Shown here in pieces: positions 51,451-61,116 of a DNA stretch of 64,000 nucleotides. Numbering within the stretch: position 1 is the stretch's first letter; every line of letters begins with the position of its first letter. A program made the position numbers and the translations under genes. This stretch comes from CALBPI01 sp039821605 (GTDB lineage: Bacteria; Pseudomonadota; Gammaproteobacteria; Steroidobacterales; Woeseiaceae). The notes under the pieces were generated by a model that was given only the letters and a program-made list of their open reading frames with translations, did not search any database and was not told the origin of the DNA. The stretch covers positions 248,001 to 312,000 of the forward strand of contig JBCBNV010000005.1 of the NCBI GenBank assembly GCA_039821605.1, written 5' to 3'.

Positions 51451-53298
51451 ATGAACGAGCTCGCCGAGATCTCGGATTTCCTCGGGGCGCTGCCGCCCTT
51501 TGACACGCTCGACGACGCCGCGCTTGCGCGCGCGGCGGGGGCCGTCGAGATCGCCTACCACCGCGGTGGCAGCGAGATCATTGCCTCGGGCAGCGACAAC
51601 GATTGGTTCTTCGTGGTGCGCAGCGGCGCCGTAGAGCTGCGCGATGCCGATGGCGATCTCGATCTGCGCGTGGCTGAAGGCGAGTTCTTCGGCTTTCCGG
51701 CCATCATGCGCCAGCGCCCCGCGCGGCGCAGTGCCGCGGCGCTCGAGGACACGCTCGTCTACATGCTGCCGGGCGCGGTGTTCCGATCTCTTCGGCAGGC
51801 CGCCGCGGCCTTCGACACCTTTTTCATCAATGCGCTCTCTGACCGGCTGCTGCTGGGTGCCGGAACCGGCAACACGACGTTCCGCCACGAGCTGGCAACG
51901 GCCGTGGGAGATCTCGTCAAGCGCGCGCCGATCACGATCCCCGTCACGGCCAACATCCGCGAAACCGCGGAACATATGGTGGCCGAACGCGTATCGGCCA
52001 TGCTCGTCACCGACGCAAGCGGTGCCGTGACCGGCATCGTCACGGACCGCGACATCAGGAGCCGCGTGGTCGCTGCAGGCCGCGACCCGCAGGGGTCCGT
52101 CTCAGACATCATGACGTCCAACCCCATTACGCTCGATACCGACGCGCACGCGTTCGAGGCGGCGCTCACGATGATGCAGCACCACATCCACCACGTTCCC
52201 GTCACCCGCGACGGTGCACCGATCGGCATGGTGTCGCGCAGCGACTTTATGCGCCTTGAAACCGAGCACCCGCTCTACCTCGTCGCGGATCTCGGGCGAC
52301 AGTCCTCGGCCGACGGTCTGCGCCGGGTGTGTGAGCGTCTACCCGAAGTTATCGCGCAGCAAATCGACGGCGGCGCGACGGGCCAGCAGCTCGGACGCTT
52401 CATCACGACGGTCACTGACAGCGTGACGCGCCAGCTCATCCGTGTCGGCGAGGCCGAGCTCGGACCGGCGCCCTGCGACTACGTCTGGGTCGCACTCGGC
52501 TCGCAGGGCCGCGGCGAACAGTCGGCCAAGAGCGATCAGGACAATGCGCTGATTCTGGCCGAGGCCGTGGACGCCGACGGCGACACCTGGTTCGCGGCAC
52601 TGGCGAAGATCGTCAACGACGGTCTCAATGACTGCGGCTACGTGTACTGCCCCGGGGAGGTCATGGCCAGCAACCCGAAGTGGCGCCAGCCGCTGGCCCG
52701 GTGGCAGGACTACTTCCACACCTGGATCACGGTCCCCGAGCAAAAGGCGCTCATGCACGCCAACATCTTTTTCGACCTGCGTGCCGTGGCTGGTAACGCT
52801 CAACTCGTGGAGTCGCTGAAGTCGGGCATCGCGACATCGGCCCGCGGCAATGAGCTGTTCCTCGCGCTCATGGCCAAGAATGCGATGACCTGGCAACCAC
52901 CGTTGGGGCTGTTCCGCCAGTTCGTCGTCGAGCGCGGCGGCGAGCACAACCATGAACTCGACCTCAAACACCGCGGCATCATGCCCATCGTCGAGATCGC
53001 CAGAATTCGCTCGCTGGCCGCGGGCGTGGTTCGCATCGGGACGCGCAATCGCCTGCGTGCCGCAGGCGAGGCCGGCGAGCTGACCAAAGCCGATGCCGAC
53101 AACCTCATCGATGCACTCGACTTTATCGAGCAGCTTCGCATCGACAATCAGAGCGCGCAGATGCGCCGCGGCGACGCCCCCGATAACTACGTCGACCCGG
53201 CGACGCTGTCGCGTCTGCACCGACAGAATCTCAAGGCCGCGTTCAGCCAGGTGCGCACGAGCCAGCAGGCGCTGCTGCACCGATTCCACATCGCGTGA
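51451..53298 (+). CDS. cNMP/CBS/DUF294 putative nucleotidyltransferase
   Basis: A 615-residue cytoplasmic protein. Order: cyclic-nucleotide-binding-like domain (about 10-130), two CBS motifs (about 160-275, VSAMLVTDASGAVTGIVTDRD and MMQHHIHHVPVTRDGAPIG), the DUF294 nucleotidyltransferase domain with LGSQGRGEQSAKSDQDNAL (about 345-370), and a helical DUF294 C-terminal domain. Proteins of this type are commonly encoded beside actP/acs and are presumed regulators, perhaps modifying a transport or kinase partner. Its GTGA overlap with the exonuclease gene shows cotranscription. Confidence 0.9.
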   Translation: MNELAEISDFLGALPPFDTLDDAALARAAGAVEIAYHRGGSEIIASGSDNDWFFVVRSGAVELRDADGDLDLRVAEGEFFGFPAIMRQRPARRSAAALEDTLVYMLPGAVFRSLRQAAAAFDTFFINALSDRLLLGAGTGNTTFRHELATAVGDLVKRAPITIPVTANIRETAEHMVAERVSAMLVTDASGAVTGIVTDRDIRSRVVAAGRDPQGSVSDIMTSNPITLDTDAHAFEAALTMMQHHIHHVPVTRDGAPIGMVSRSDFMRLETEHPLYLVADLGRQSSADGLRRVCERLPEVIAQQIDGGATGQQLGRFITTVTDSVTRQLIRVGEAELGPAPCDYVWVALGSQGRGEQSAKSDQDNALILAEAVDADGDTWFAALAKIVNDGLNDCGYVYCPGEVMASNPKWRQPLARWQDYFHTWITVPEQKALMHANIFFDLRAVAGNAQLVESLKSGIATSARGNELFLALMAKNAMTWQPPLGLFRQFVVERGGEHNHELDLKHRGIMPIVEIARIRSLAAGVVRIGTRNRLRAAGEAGELTKADADNLIDALDFIEQLRIDNQSAQMRRGDAPDNYVDPATLSRLHRQNLKAAFSQVRTSQQALLHRFHIA

Positions 53299-53972
53299 AG
53301 CGCTGGCGCCTGCAACGGCGACGCCACAAGGTAGCCGACTCGGCACCGACACCGCTGGCCGAACTCGCCCGCGCGCCGTTGCCCGATGCGCACGCCACCG
53401 CGCGCCAAGTGACCTTTGTGTGCCTCGATATCGAAACCAGCGGGCTCGACGCGCAAACAGCCGAACTCCTGAGCGTCGGTTGGGTGGAGATTCGGGACGG
53501 GCGCGTTGCCGCGAAATCGGCGCGCTGCCTGCTGGCGCAACCCGACGGCGAAGTCGGCGACAGCGCCACCGTTCACGGCCTCACCGATACAGCGGTATCC
53601 CGGGGTCAGCCGCTCGATACCGTGATCGACGCCGTGGTCGCGGCACTCACAGGCTGCGTGCTCGTTGTGCACCACGCGGGTCTCGACAAGGCCGTGCTCG
53701 ACCGGCTCTGCCGTGCGCGCTATGGCCATGCGCTGCCGGTTCCCGTCCTCGACACGCTGGCGCTGGCGCACAAGCGACGGCAACGCCGACACCACGTGGC
53801 AGGCACAGGCTCGCTGCGATTACCCGACCTGCGCACTGACTACGGCCTGCCCCGCTACCAGTCGCACGACTGCCTCGTCGATGCGCTGGCGACGGCGGAG
53901 CTGCTGCTGGCCATGCTCGCGCACGAAGGTCGTGGCGGGGACACACCGGTCTGGCACTGGCTCACGCTGTGA
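53295..53972 (+). CDS. DnaQ-like 3'-5' exonuclease
   Basis: A 225-residue DEDDh exonuclease. ExoI is FVCLDIETSGLD, exoII lies in VVHHAGLDKAVLDRL, and exoIII is YQSHDCLVDALATAEL with the catalytic His and Asp. It resembles DNA polymerase III epsilon but is short and lacks the polymerase-binding tail, so it is not likely the replicative proofreader. The GTG start overlaps the DUF294 gene, a pairing also common in other genomes with actP. Confidence 0.88.
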   Translation: MKRWRLQRRRHKVADSAPTPLAELARAPLPDAHATARQVTFVCLDIETSGLDAQTAELLSVGWVEIRDGRVAAKSARCLLAQPDGEVGDSATVHGLTDTAVSRGQPLDTVIDAVVAALTGCVLVVHHAGLDKAVLDRLCRARYGHALPVPVLDTLALAHKRRQRRHHVAGTGSLRLPDLRTDYGLPRYQSHDCLVDALATAELLLAMLAHEGRGGDTPVWHWLTL

Positions 53973-54044
53973 CGGCGGTCACAGAATCGCGCTTGCGGCC
54001 CGATTTACCATAAAGTTCGTCAAGGGACTGCCGCTGGGACCGTC

Positions 54045-54218
54045 ATGGACGACGCAAACCACATCGGCGATACGATTCGCCTGCCGCGCCCCAGGATCGC
54101 CATCAACGATCTGGGCCACAGTGTGTGGACCGGGGATGTGCCCGAGGGCGACTTTGAGCTCGAGGCGCCGGAGGCTTCGACCGACCCCTACAACAGCATG
54201 CCGCTGCAGGTGTACTGA
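54045..54218 (+). CDS. Small conserved-looking protein, 57 residues
   Basis: A short frame from ATG at 54045 to TGA at 54218, in the same direction as the exonuclease and 72 bases after it. The product is acidic and proline-containing, with RLPRPRIAINDLGHSVWTG in the middle and a C-terminal PYNSMPLQVY, features that look like a compact conserved peptide rather than noise. No signal or membrane helix. A weak CTGGGAC lies upstream. No family recognised. Confidence 0.45.
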   Translation: MDDANHIGDTIRLPRPRIAINDLGHSVWTGDVPEGDFELEAPEASTDPYNSMPLQVY

Positions 54219-54222
54219 GCCG

Positions 54223-55731
54223 TCAGGCGACGGCTGACGCCCGGTCGGGCACGCGCTCGAACGCGAGCGCGCCGTCGTCGATGCGCGAGAATCGAAACGC
54301 GCGCAAATCCAGGAAGTAGTTCTGATTCACGGTCCAGGGTGCTGTACCCGTTTGCTTGGGAAGACGATTCGCCGCGCGTGAGATGTAGCCCGAGTCGAGA
54401 TCAATGAAGGGCCGGTACGGACCCGAACCCGAATATTCCGGTGTCACCACGTCGTAGTCGTGCCGGTCCATATGCGCGAGCAGACGCACGACCCAGCGCG
54501 CGATGAGCTCACACTTGAGCGTCCAGGATGCGTTCGTATAGCCCATCGTCAACGCCAGGTTGGGCATCCCCGACAGCATGGCGCCCTTGTAGGTGACCCG
54601 GCTGTTTGCCGAAATCGGCTCGCCATCCAGATGCAGCTTGGCGCCACCCGCCACGAGCAGCGAGAGCCCCGTCGCCGTAATCACAATATCGGCCGCGACC
54701 TTGTCGCCGGACGCCATCCGCACACCGTCGGGTTCGAACCGCGCAATCCGATCCGTAACCATCTCGACCTGGCCCGCCTTGATCGCCTCGAAGAAATCGC
54801 CGTCGGGTGCCAGGCACAGGCGCTGGTCCCAGGGGTCGTAAGGCGGTCGAAAGTGCTTATCGACGTCGAGCTTGTCGCCGATCTCCTCGGTGATGTGCTT
54901 CAAGATGTTGTTGCGCACGAATTCAGGCTGCCATCGCGACAGGTTGAACGTGAACATCGTGTAGAGGATGTTCTTCCAACGCGTCAGGAAGTGCGCGACG
55001 CGTGCACCAAACACCTTGTGCAGGAACCGGCTGATCGCATCGCGCGCGGGCATCACGGCAATGTAGCTCGGCGTGCGTTGCACCATGGTCACCCTGGCGC
55101 CGCGCTGTGCGAGCTCGGGCACCAACGTCACCGCCGTCGCGCCGCTGCCGATCACGGCGACGCGCTGACCCTTGAGGTCGAGGTCATCGGGCCACTGCTG
55201 CGGGTGAATGACCTGGCCCCGGTAATCGGAGAAGCCCTCGAACTCGGGCAGGTGGCCCGCCGAGTAGCGGTAGTAGCCCGTGCACATCATGAGGAACCGA
55301 CAGCGGTACTCGGTCGTGGCGCCGTTCACGGTGACCGTGAGCCGCCAGCGCCGAATCGCGCTATCCCAGTTGGCCGAGGTCATGCGGTGGCCGAAACGAA
55401 TCCGCGAATCGAGTCCGGCCTCTGCGGCCGTCTCGCGGATGTACTCGCGAATGCTCGCGCCATCGGCAATCGACTGCTCCCGAATCCAGGGCCGGAATGC
55501 AAAGCCCAGCGTCGGCATGTCGGAGTCCGAACGGATGCCCGGGTAACGAAACAGGTCCCAGGTGCCCCCCACGGCCTCGCGCGCCTCGAGTATGGCGATG
55601 TCGGCTGACGGTCGCGCCCGGGTCAGGTGCCAGCCCGCGCAGATGCCCGACAGCCCGGCGCCCACGATCACGATATCGTGGTCGTGTACTGCGGCTTGAA
55701 CCGCATCGTCTTGTGGCGTTCCGTCGAGCAT
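54223..55731 (-). CDS. Flavin monooxygenase, Baeyer-Villiger type
   Basis: A 502-residue two-dinucleotide flavoprotein. The FAD motif GAGLSG and NADPH motif GSGATA are both present. Between them YRGQVIHPQQWP fits the Baeyer-Villiger fingerprint (aromatic-x-G-x3-H-x3-W-P), and the early GGTWDLFRYPGIRSDSDM is typical of ketone-type BVMOs. It would insert oxygen into ketones using NADPH and O2. The ATG at 55731 is preferred over a TTG six codons upstream. It is divergent from the molybdoenzyme gene. Confidence 0.88.
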   Translation of the reverse strand: MLDGTPQDDAVQAAVHDHDIVIVGAGLSGICAGWHLTRARPSADIAILEAREAVGGTWDLFRYPGIRSDSDMPTLGFAFRPWIREQSIADGASIREYIRETAAEAGLDSRIRFGHRMTSANWDSAIRRWRLTVTVNGATTEYRCRFLMMCTGYYRYSAGHLPEFEGFSDYRGQVIHPQQWPDDLDLKGQRVAVIGSGATAVTLVPELAQRGARVTMVQRTPSYIAVMPARDAISRFLHKVFGARVAHFLTRWKNILYTMFTFNLSRWQPEFVRNNILKHITEEIGDKLDVDKHFRPPYDPWDQRLCLAPDGDFFEAIKAGQVEMVTDRIARFEPDGVRMASGDKVAADIVITATGLSLLVAGGAKLHLDGEPISANSRVTYKGAMLSGMPNLALTMGYTNASWTLKCELIARWVVRLLAHMDRHDYDVVTPEYSGSGPYRPFIDLDSGYISRAANRLPKQTGTAPWTVNQNYFLDLRAFRFSRIDDGALAFERVPDRASAVA

Positions 55732-55841
55732 GGGACTGGGGGCGATCAACCGGGCCGGCCATTATAGCGTCAGCCGCCAGGCGACACCGCGCAGCGGGCC
55801 GTGCGTTACCATAACTTGCACACGGGTTCGGAGCCTTGCGC

Positions 55842-58019
55842 ATGCCACGTGAGACGGTCGGTGGCGGCCTCAAGAAAGTGCTGTACACGCTGCGCACCGC
55901 GCAGCGCATCGGTTTGGCACGCACGGGCAAGGCGCTTCGGTCCCATAACACCTGCAAGGCCTGCGCTTATGGCATGGGCGGCCAGGCCGGCGGCATGACC
56001 AACGAGCTCGGCGAATTCCCGTCGGTCTGCAACAAGAGCGTGCAGGCCCAGTCGACCGACATCCAGCCGGCCATCCCCGAGGCGGTATTTGGCCACCCCA
56101 TCACAGAGCTCGCGGAGCTGTCGCCCCACGAGCTCGAGCACCTGGGCCGGCTGGCCACGCCACTGCACCGCGCACCGGGGGCCGAGCACTATCAACCCGT
56201 CGATTGGGATACGGCGCTCGATATCGCCGCAACGCGGCTGCGCGCCACGAGCCCTTCTCGCGCGTTCTTCTATTCCTCTGGCCGCTCGTCGAACGAGGCA
56301 GGCTTCGTCTTCCAGCTGCTGGCGCGGGCCTGGGGCACCAACAACGTCAACAACTGCAGCTACTACTGCCACCAGGCGACCAGTGTGGCGCTGGGTGCGA
56401 CGATCGGTACGGGCACGGCGACCGTCGAGCTCGCCGACCTCGATGGTGCCGACACCATCTTCGTGATCGGCGCCAACCCAGCCTCGAATCACCCGCGCTT
56501 CATCCACAAGCTCATGGCCTGCCGCGACCGCGGCGGCCAGGTCATTGTCATCAACCCCGCTCGCGAACGCGGCCTCGTGCGTTTCGCCGTTCCGAAGAGC
56601 GCCCGCTCCCTGCTCAAGGGCGGCAGCGATATCGCCTCGACCTATGTGCAACCGCGCATCGGCGGCGACCTCGCACTGTTCAAGGGCCTGGCCAAGGCGC
56701 TCCTCGAATCGGGCGACGTCGATACCGATTTCATCGCGGAACACACGACGGGGTTCGAGGCATTCGCCGACGACCTGGCGCAAACGGACTGGGCCACGAT
56801 CACGGCTTCCTGCGGGATCTCCGAAACCGAGTGCCGCGAGGTCGCGGCGGCCTATGCGGCCGCGAACTCGGCCGTGTTCGCCTGGGGCATGGGCATGACC
56901 CACCACGAGAACGGCTGCGACAACATCGAGTACATCGCCGCGCTCGCGCTCATGCGCGGCATGATCGGCCGAACCCATGCGGGCCTGCTGCCATTGCGCG
57001 GGCACTCCAACGTGCAAGGCATCGGCACCATCGGCGTGAAGCCCGTGCTGGCCGAAGACGTGTTCGCAAAGCTCGAGGCGGCCTTCGGCATCACGCTGTC
57101 ACGCGAGGCCGGCTGGGACACCATGGCGGCCATGCAGGCGGCGGCGGCCGGCGACGTCGACGCCGCCATTCTGATGGGCGGCAACCTGCTCGCGGCCAAC
57201 CCCAACACGGCCTGGGCCGAGAACGCACTGGGGCGCATCGGCTTCCGGATTGCATTGACGACAACGCTCAACCGGTCCCATGTCGCGGGTCTTGGCGAGG
57301 GTGAGGTGCTGGTCCTGCCCGTGGCGGCGCGCGATGAGGAATGGCAGCCCACGACGCAGGAATCGATGTTCAATTTCGTGCGCCTGTCCGATGGCGGCAT
57401 TATTCGCCACGCATCGGTACGCCCCGAGGTCACGGTGCTCGTCGATCTGGCCACACGCCTGCTGCCCGACTGCCCCATCGACTTCGAAGCGTTCCGCCAG
57501 CACCAGCGCATCCGCGAAGCCATCGCTGACACCGTGCCCGGCATGGGGGCCCTGGCGGACATCGACGTCGCGCGGCGCGAGTTTCACATCGAGCAACGGC
57601 TCATGCACACGCCGGCGTTTCACACCGAGAGTGGCCGCGCGACGTTTCAAGTGCGTGCACTGCCCGATCACTGGGCCGACGGCATGCTGTCATTGACCAC
57701 CGTACGTAGTGAGGGTCAGTTCAACTCGATCATCTACGAGGCGCGCGATGCCTATCGCGGCACCGACGACCGCTGGTGCGTGATGCTGGGCGACGCCGAA
57801 CTCGACCGGCACGCGCTGGCGCCCGGCGACACCGTGACGCTTGTGTCTGACCACGGTCGCATGCGCGACGTGACGGTGTACCGACACGACCTACCCGCGG
57901 GCTGTGCGATGGCCTACTACCCCGAAGCCAACGTCCTCACGGGCACGGCCGTGGATCCGCGCAGCAAGACACCCGCCTTCAAGCACACGGCCATTCGTAT
58001 CAAGACCGCCGCCGGCTAG
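55842..58019 (+). CDS. FdhF/YdeP-family molybdopterin oxidoreductase
   Basis: A 725-residue cytoplasmic molybdoenzyme of the FdhF/YdeP group. The N-terminus has a reduced cysteine set (NTCKACAYGMGGQ, then PSVCNKS) where related enzymes bind iron-sulfur; cofactor blocks are YSSGRSSNEAGF, FVIGANPASNHPR, GMGMTHHENGCDN and the C-terminal molybdopterin domain (HTESGRATF, VRSEGQFNSIIYE). No in-frame TGA for selenocysteine is present. The substrate is not known; YdeP is linked to acid resistance in E. coli but is not biochemically defined. The ATG at 55842 is taken over a TTG two codons upstream. Confidence 0.88.
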   Translation: MPRETVGGGLKKVLYTLRTAQRIGLARTGKALRSHNTCKACAYGMGGQAGGMTNELGEFPSVCNKSVQAQSTDIQPAIPEAVFGHPITELAELSPHELEHLGRLATPLHRAPGAEHYQPVDWDTALDIAATRLRATSPSRAFFYSSGRSSNEAGFVFQLLARAWGTNNVNNCSYYCHQATSVALGATIGTGTATVELADLDGADTIFVIGANPASNHPRFIHKLMACRDRGGQVIVINPARERGLVRFAVPKSARSLLKGGSDIASTYVQPRIGGDLALFKGLAKALLESGDVDTDFIAEHTTGFEAFADDLAQTDWATITASCGISETECREVAAAYAAANSAVFAWGMGMTHHENGCDNIEYIAALALMRGMIGRTHAGLLPLRGHSNVQGIGTIGVKPVLAEDVFAKLEAAFGITLSREAGWDTMAAMQAAAAGDVDAAILMGGNLLAANPNTAWAENALGRIGFRIALTTTLNRSHVAGLGEGEVLVLPVAARDEEWQPTTQESMFNFVRLSDGGIIRHASVRPEVTVLVDLATRLLPDCPIDFEAFRQHQRIREAIADTVPGMGALADIDVARREFHIEQRLMHTPAFHTESGRATFQVRALPDHWADGMLSLTTVRSEGQFNSIIYEARDAYRGTDDRWCVMLGDAELDRHALAPGDTVTLVSDHGRMRDVTVYRHDLPAGCAMAYYPEANVLTGTAVDPRSKTPAFKHTAIRIKTAAG

Positions 58020-58381
58020 CAGTCGGCGCTTCCCGCCTCGGGGTGCGGAAAACTGTCAGCGTCATCGTCACCGTCGCGCACCGTGAGGCACGCGAAGTCC
58101 TTTTCGATGAGTACGTCGAGGGATGCGTACTGCAGCGCCAGCGACACCGTGTCGTTGCGCGCCCAGTCGCCGAGCGCTTCGGCCGCTACGCGCACCGTGA
58201 GCCCCGAGCCATCGCAAACGACGTCGGGCGCGGCGTCGCTCACGCCCTCGAGCCGATAGCGAAAAGCGTTGCCGCCAGGCAGGTGCATGCGGCCCTCGAC
58301 GGCCTCACCCAGCGCGATCTGAGACACCTCAGTCTGCCCAAGGCGCAGACGCAGACTGTCATCGCGGATTCGGAGCTTCAT
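58016..58381 (-). CDS. DUF7009-like small protein
   Basis: A 121-residue soluble protein beginning MKLRIRDDSLRLRLGQTEV, a start typical of the DUF7009 group of unknown function, followed by a beta-rich middle and acidic, cysteine-ended tail. It overlaps the end of the molybdoenzyme gene by four bases in the opposite direction; such small proteins are often encoded beside molybdoenzymes. The ATG at 58381 is preferred over one 12 codons upstream. Confidence 0.7.
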   Translation of the reverse strand: MKLRIRDDSLRLRLGQTEVSQIALGEAVEGRMHLPGGNAFRYRLEGVSDAAPDVVCDGSGLTVRVAAEALGDWARNDTVSLALQYASLDVLIEKDFACLTVRDGDDDADSFPHPEAGSADC

Positions 58382-58465
58382 CGGAACAGTGTTGCCATCG
58401 CGTGTGGGTACACGCAAGCCATCACGCGCTGTTGTGGATGCGTTCGCACCGTCGCAACCGCCATA

Positions 58466-58479
58466 TGACAGCGCTGTCG
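58466..58479. promoter_or_regulatory. Probable LacI-family operator
   Basis: TGACAGCGCTGTCG contains the perfect 12-base palindrome GACAGCGCTGTC with a central GC, the usual form of LacI-family sites. It lies 50 bases upstream of the LacI-type gene, and a possible -10 box TAGAAT is at 58500-58505. It suggests autoregulation. Confidence 0.55.
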
Positions 58480-58528
58480 CTTTTGTCGGGCGAGTGTCCT
58501 AGAATGGTGCAGAAGAATTGTAGCAGTC

Positions 58529-59557
58529 ATGTCTAAGATTACGATCACTGACGTCGCGCGACGCGCGAACGTCTCCATCAAAACCGTCTCCCGGGTCGTT
58601 AATGGCGAGCCCAACGTCCGCGATGGCACGCGCGAACGCGTGCAACAGGCGATCCTCGATCTCGACTATCGACCGAATCCTTCTGCGCGCAGCCTGGCCA
58701 CGCAACGCTCCTACCTCGTGGCGCTGATTTACGACGACCCCGACGCCTACGAGGCGCCGAGCTGTGGTTACGTCGTCAACCTGCAGCAGGGCCTGTTGGC
58801 AGCCTGCAACGCGCGCGGATTCGACTTGCTCATTCACCCGGCCAACTACCGCGACCCCAAGGCGCTCGCGAGCATCGGCAAGATGATCGCGCACGCGCGG
58901 CCCGAGGGTGTCGTGCTCGCCGCGCCGCTCTCGAACATGCCCGACGTCGTCGCCACCGTCGAAGACAGCGGCACGCGCCTGATCCGGCTCTCGCCCGGAC
59001 CCTGCGCCACCGGGCAGTTCGTCGAGACCGACGATGCCGAGGCCGCGCAGGCCATGACGAGCTACCTTGCGTCGCTGGGCCACCGCCGCATCGCGTTCGT
59101 CCGCGGCCACGCCAAGCACGCCGCCGTGCAGCAGCGTTTATCGGGCTACAAGGCCGGTTTGCGCGCAGCAGGGCTCGACCTCGACCCGGCACTCATCGTT
59201 GACGGCGACAACTCCATCGCCTCGGGCGAAAACGCCGCGGCGCAACTGCTGGCGCTCGAACAGCCACCCACAGCCGTGTTCGCGGCCAACGACGACATGG
59301 CCGCAGGCATCTTGCGTACGGCCAGTCGGTTCGGCGTGAGTGTACCCGAGCAGCTCTCGGTCGCGGGCTTCGACGACATTTCACTGGCGCAGCAGATCTA
59401 CCCGGCACTGACCACCGTGCGACAACCGCTGGGTGCCATGGCCGAGCGCGCGGGCGAAATGATCATCGACGATCTGCAGGGTACGCGCGGGGACAACGTG
59501 ATCCCCGCAGAGATCGTGGTGCGCGAGTCCACGGCACCGCTCACGCGGCAACACTGA
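58529..59557 (+). CDS. LacI-family transcriptional regulator
   Basis: A 342-residue repressor-type regulator. The N-terminal helix-turn-helix and hinge are typical (ITDVARRANVSIKTVSRVVN, NPSARSLATQRS), followed by a periplasmic-binding-like sugar domain (AVFAANDDMAAGILRTASR, VAGFDDISLAQQIYPALTT). It converges with the sugar porter gene, with seven bases between stops, and probably responds to a sugar imported by that porter. Confidence 0.92.
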   Translation: MSKITITDVARRANVSIKTVSRVVNGEPNVRDGTRERVQQAILDLDYRPNPSARSLATQRSYLVALIYDDPDAYEAPSCGYVVNLQQGLLAACNARGFDLLIHPANYRDPKALASIGKMIAHARPEGVVLAAPLSNMPDVVATVEDSGTRLIRLSPGPCATGQFVETDDAEAAQAMTSYLASLGHRRIAFVRGHAKHAAVQQRLSGYKAGLRAAGLDLDPALIVDGDNSIASGENAAAQLLALEQPPTAVFAANDDMAAGILRTASRFGVSVPEQLSVAGFDDISLAQQIYPALTTVRQPLGAMAERAGEMIIDDLQGTRGDNVIPAEIVVRESTAPLTRQH

Positions 59558-59564
59558 TCGCGAG

Positions 59565-61106
59565 CTAGCGCTCGGTCAATCCCGCCTCGAGTGCCTCAAG
59601 CGTCTGCCCCTTGGTCTCGGGCAGCAGCCGCCAGAGCAGCACGAGCCCCAGCAACGCAAAGCCACCGTAGACGGCGAAGGTCATGGCGTTGCCCAGCACG
59701 GCCAACTCGACGGGGAACACGAGCTGCACGAGAAAACTCGCGGCCGAGTTGACGAGCCCCACCACAGAGATCGCCACGCCGCGCAGTCGATTCGGGAATA
59801 GCTCGGAGAGCAGCACCCACATCACAGGCCCCAGCGAGAACGCGAAACAGGCCACGAAGCCCAGGATGCCGATGAGCACCCGCGTGGCATCGATACTCAC
59901 GGCGGCCTGCAACAAGGTCGCCCCATGGGCCGACAGCAACTCAGGCGTGAGTCGTTCCGCGAGCGCATCGCGGAATGCGAGGTCGCTCGCAAACGTCACG
60001 GACTCGAGATCGGCCACGGCCGTGGCCACCGCCTCCGGCACATCGGCGCCTGGCGCCAGCGTGTAGCGCGCGTCGGCAAATGCGCCCGAGAGCAGCAGCA
60101 TGCAGGCAGCGATTCCGGCCAGGCCAGTGAGCAGCAACGGGCGGCGGCCCAGGCGGTCGATCACGAGCATCGCAAACACCGTAAACACGAGATTCACGAC
60201 ACCCACGAGGACGGCCTGCAGAAATGCGGCATCGGTGCCAATACCCGCCTGCTCGAAAATCATGGGCGCGTAGAAGAACACCGCATTGATTCCCGTCACC
60301 TGCTGCACGAGCGCGACGATGAGCGCCACGACCATGACGGTGCGAACCGCCGGCGACAACAGGTCAAGAAACGGCACCGCGGTCGTATCGGCATCCTGCG
60401 CAAGCGACGCCCGAATGCGATTGGCCTCCTCGGGCGCCGACTCACCGAAGCCCGCGCGTTGCAGCGTCGCAACGGCTTCCGCCTCGCGCTCACGCATGAG
60501 CAGCCAGCGCGGGCTCTCGGGCAGGCGGCTCAACGCGAACAGGTAGAGGCATGCAGGCAAGGCCTCGACGCCGAGCATCCAGCGCCAGGTGTTCGCATCG
60601 ACAAGCAACGTCGCGGCCAGTTCGCCGCCCGAACTCGCCCAGCGCAACAGCAGGTAGTTGCTGAAGAACGCCGCCGAGATACCGACGACAATGTTGAGCT
60701 GGTTGAAGGACACCAGCCGACCACGGTCGCTGGCGGGCGCGATTTCCGCGATGTAGACGGGCGCGATGATCAGCGCCGCGCCGACGCCGAAGCCGCCCAG
60801 CATGCGCGCGAGTACGAGCGTCAGGTAGTCGGGCGCGAGCGCCGAGAACAAGGCCGACAACGCGAACAGCACGGCCGCAACGCGCAGCACGGGCAGCCGT
60901 CCATAGCGGTCGGACAATGGCCCCGCCGCCAGCATGGCAACGGCGGCCGTCAGGGTCAGGCTCGCGACCACCCAGCCGAGCTCGAAGGCATCGAGCGCGT
61001 ATTCGGTTTCGATAAAGCCCACGACACCCGAGATGACGGAGGCGTCAAAGCCCATGAGAAAGCCGCCCAGGGCAACGGCAATGGCAATGCGTGCGGCGGG
61101 ACTCAT
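59565..61106 (-). CDS. Sugar porter family MFS transporter
   Basis: A 513-residue proton or facilitative sugar transporter with 12 helices. Signatures are GFLMGFDASVISGV in helix 1, GPLSDRYGRLPVLR in loop 2-3, PESPRWLLMRERE after helix 6, QQVTGINAVFFYAP in helix 7, DRLGRRPLLLTG and the final PETKGQTLEALE. An extra loop of about 60 residues between helices 9 and 10 (ADARYTLAPGADV to LTPELLSAHG) is unusual. It follows the K+ channel gene by 10 bases. Confidence 0.92.
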   Translation of the reverse strand: MSPAARIAIAVALGGFLMGFDASVISGVVGFIETEYALDAFELGWVVASLTLTAAVAMLAAGPLSDRYGRLPVLRVAAVLFALSALFSALAPDYLTLVLARMLGGFGVGAALIIAPVYIAEIAPASDRGRLVSFNQLNIVVGISAAFFSNYLLLRWASSGGELAATLLVDANTWRWMLGVEALPACLYLFALSRLPESPRWLLMREREAEAVATLQRAGFGESAPEEANRIRASLAQDADTTAVPFLDLLSPAVRTVMVVALIVALVQQVTGINAVFFYAPMIFEQAGIGTDAAFLQAVLVGVVNLVFTVFAMLVIDRLGRRPLLLTGLAGIAACMLLLSGAFADARYTLAPGADVPEAVATAVADLESVTFASDLAFRDALAERLTPELLSAHGATLLQAAVSIDATRVLIGILGFVACFAFSLGPVMWVLLSELFPNRLRGVAISVVGLVNSAASFLVQLVFPVELAVLGNAMTFAVYGGFALLGLVLLWRLLPETKGQTLEALEAGLTER

Positions 61107-61116
61107 GCGGCGTTAC

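Noticed and set aside
55842..58019. Formate dehydrogenase with selenocysteine
   Set aside because: There is no in-frame TGA and the sequence follows the YdeP-like branch, not FdhF of the formate hydrogenlyase system.
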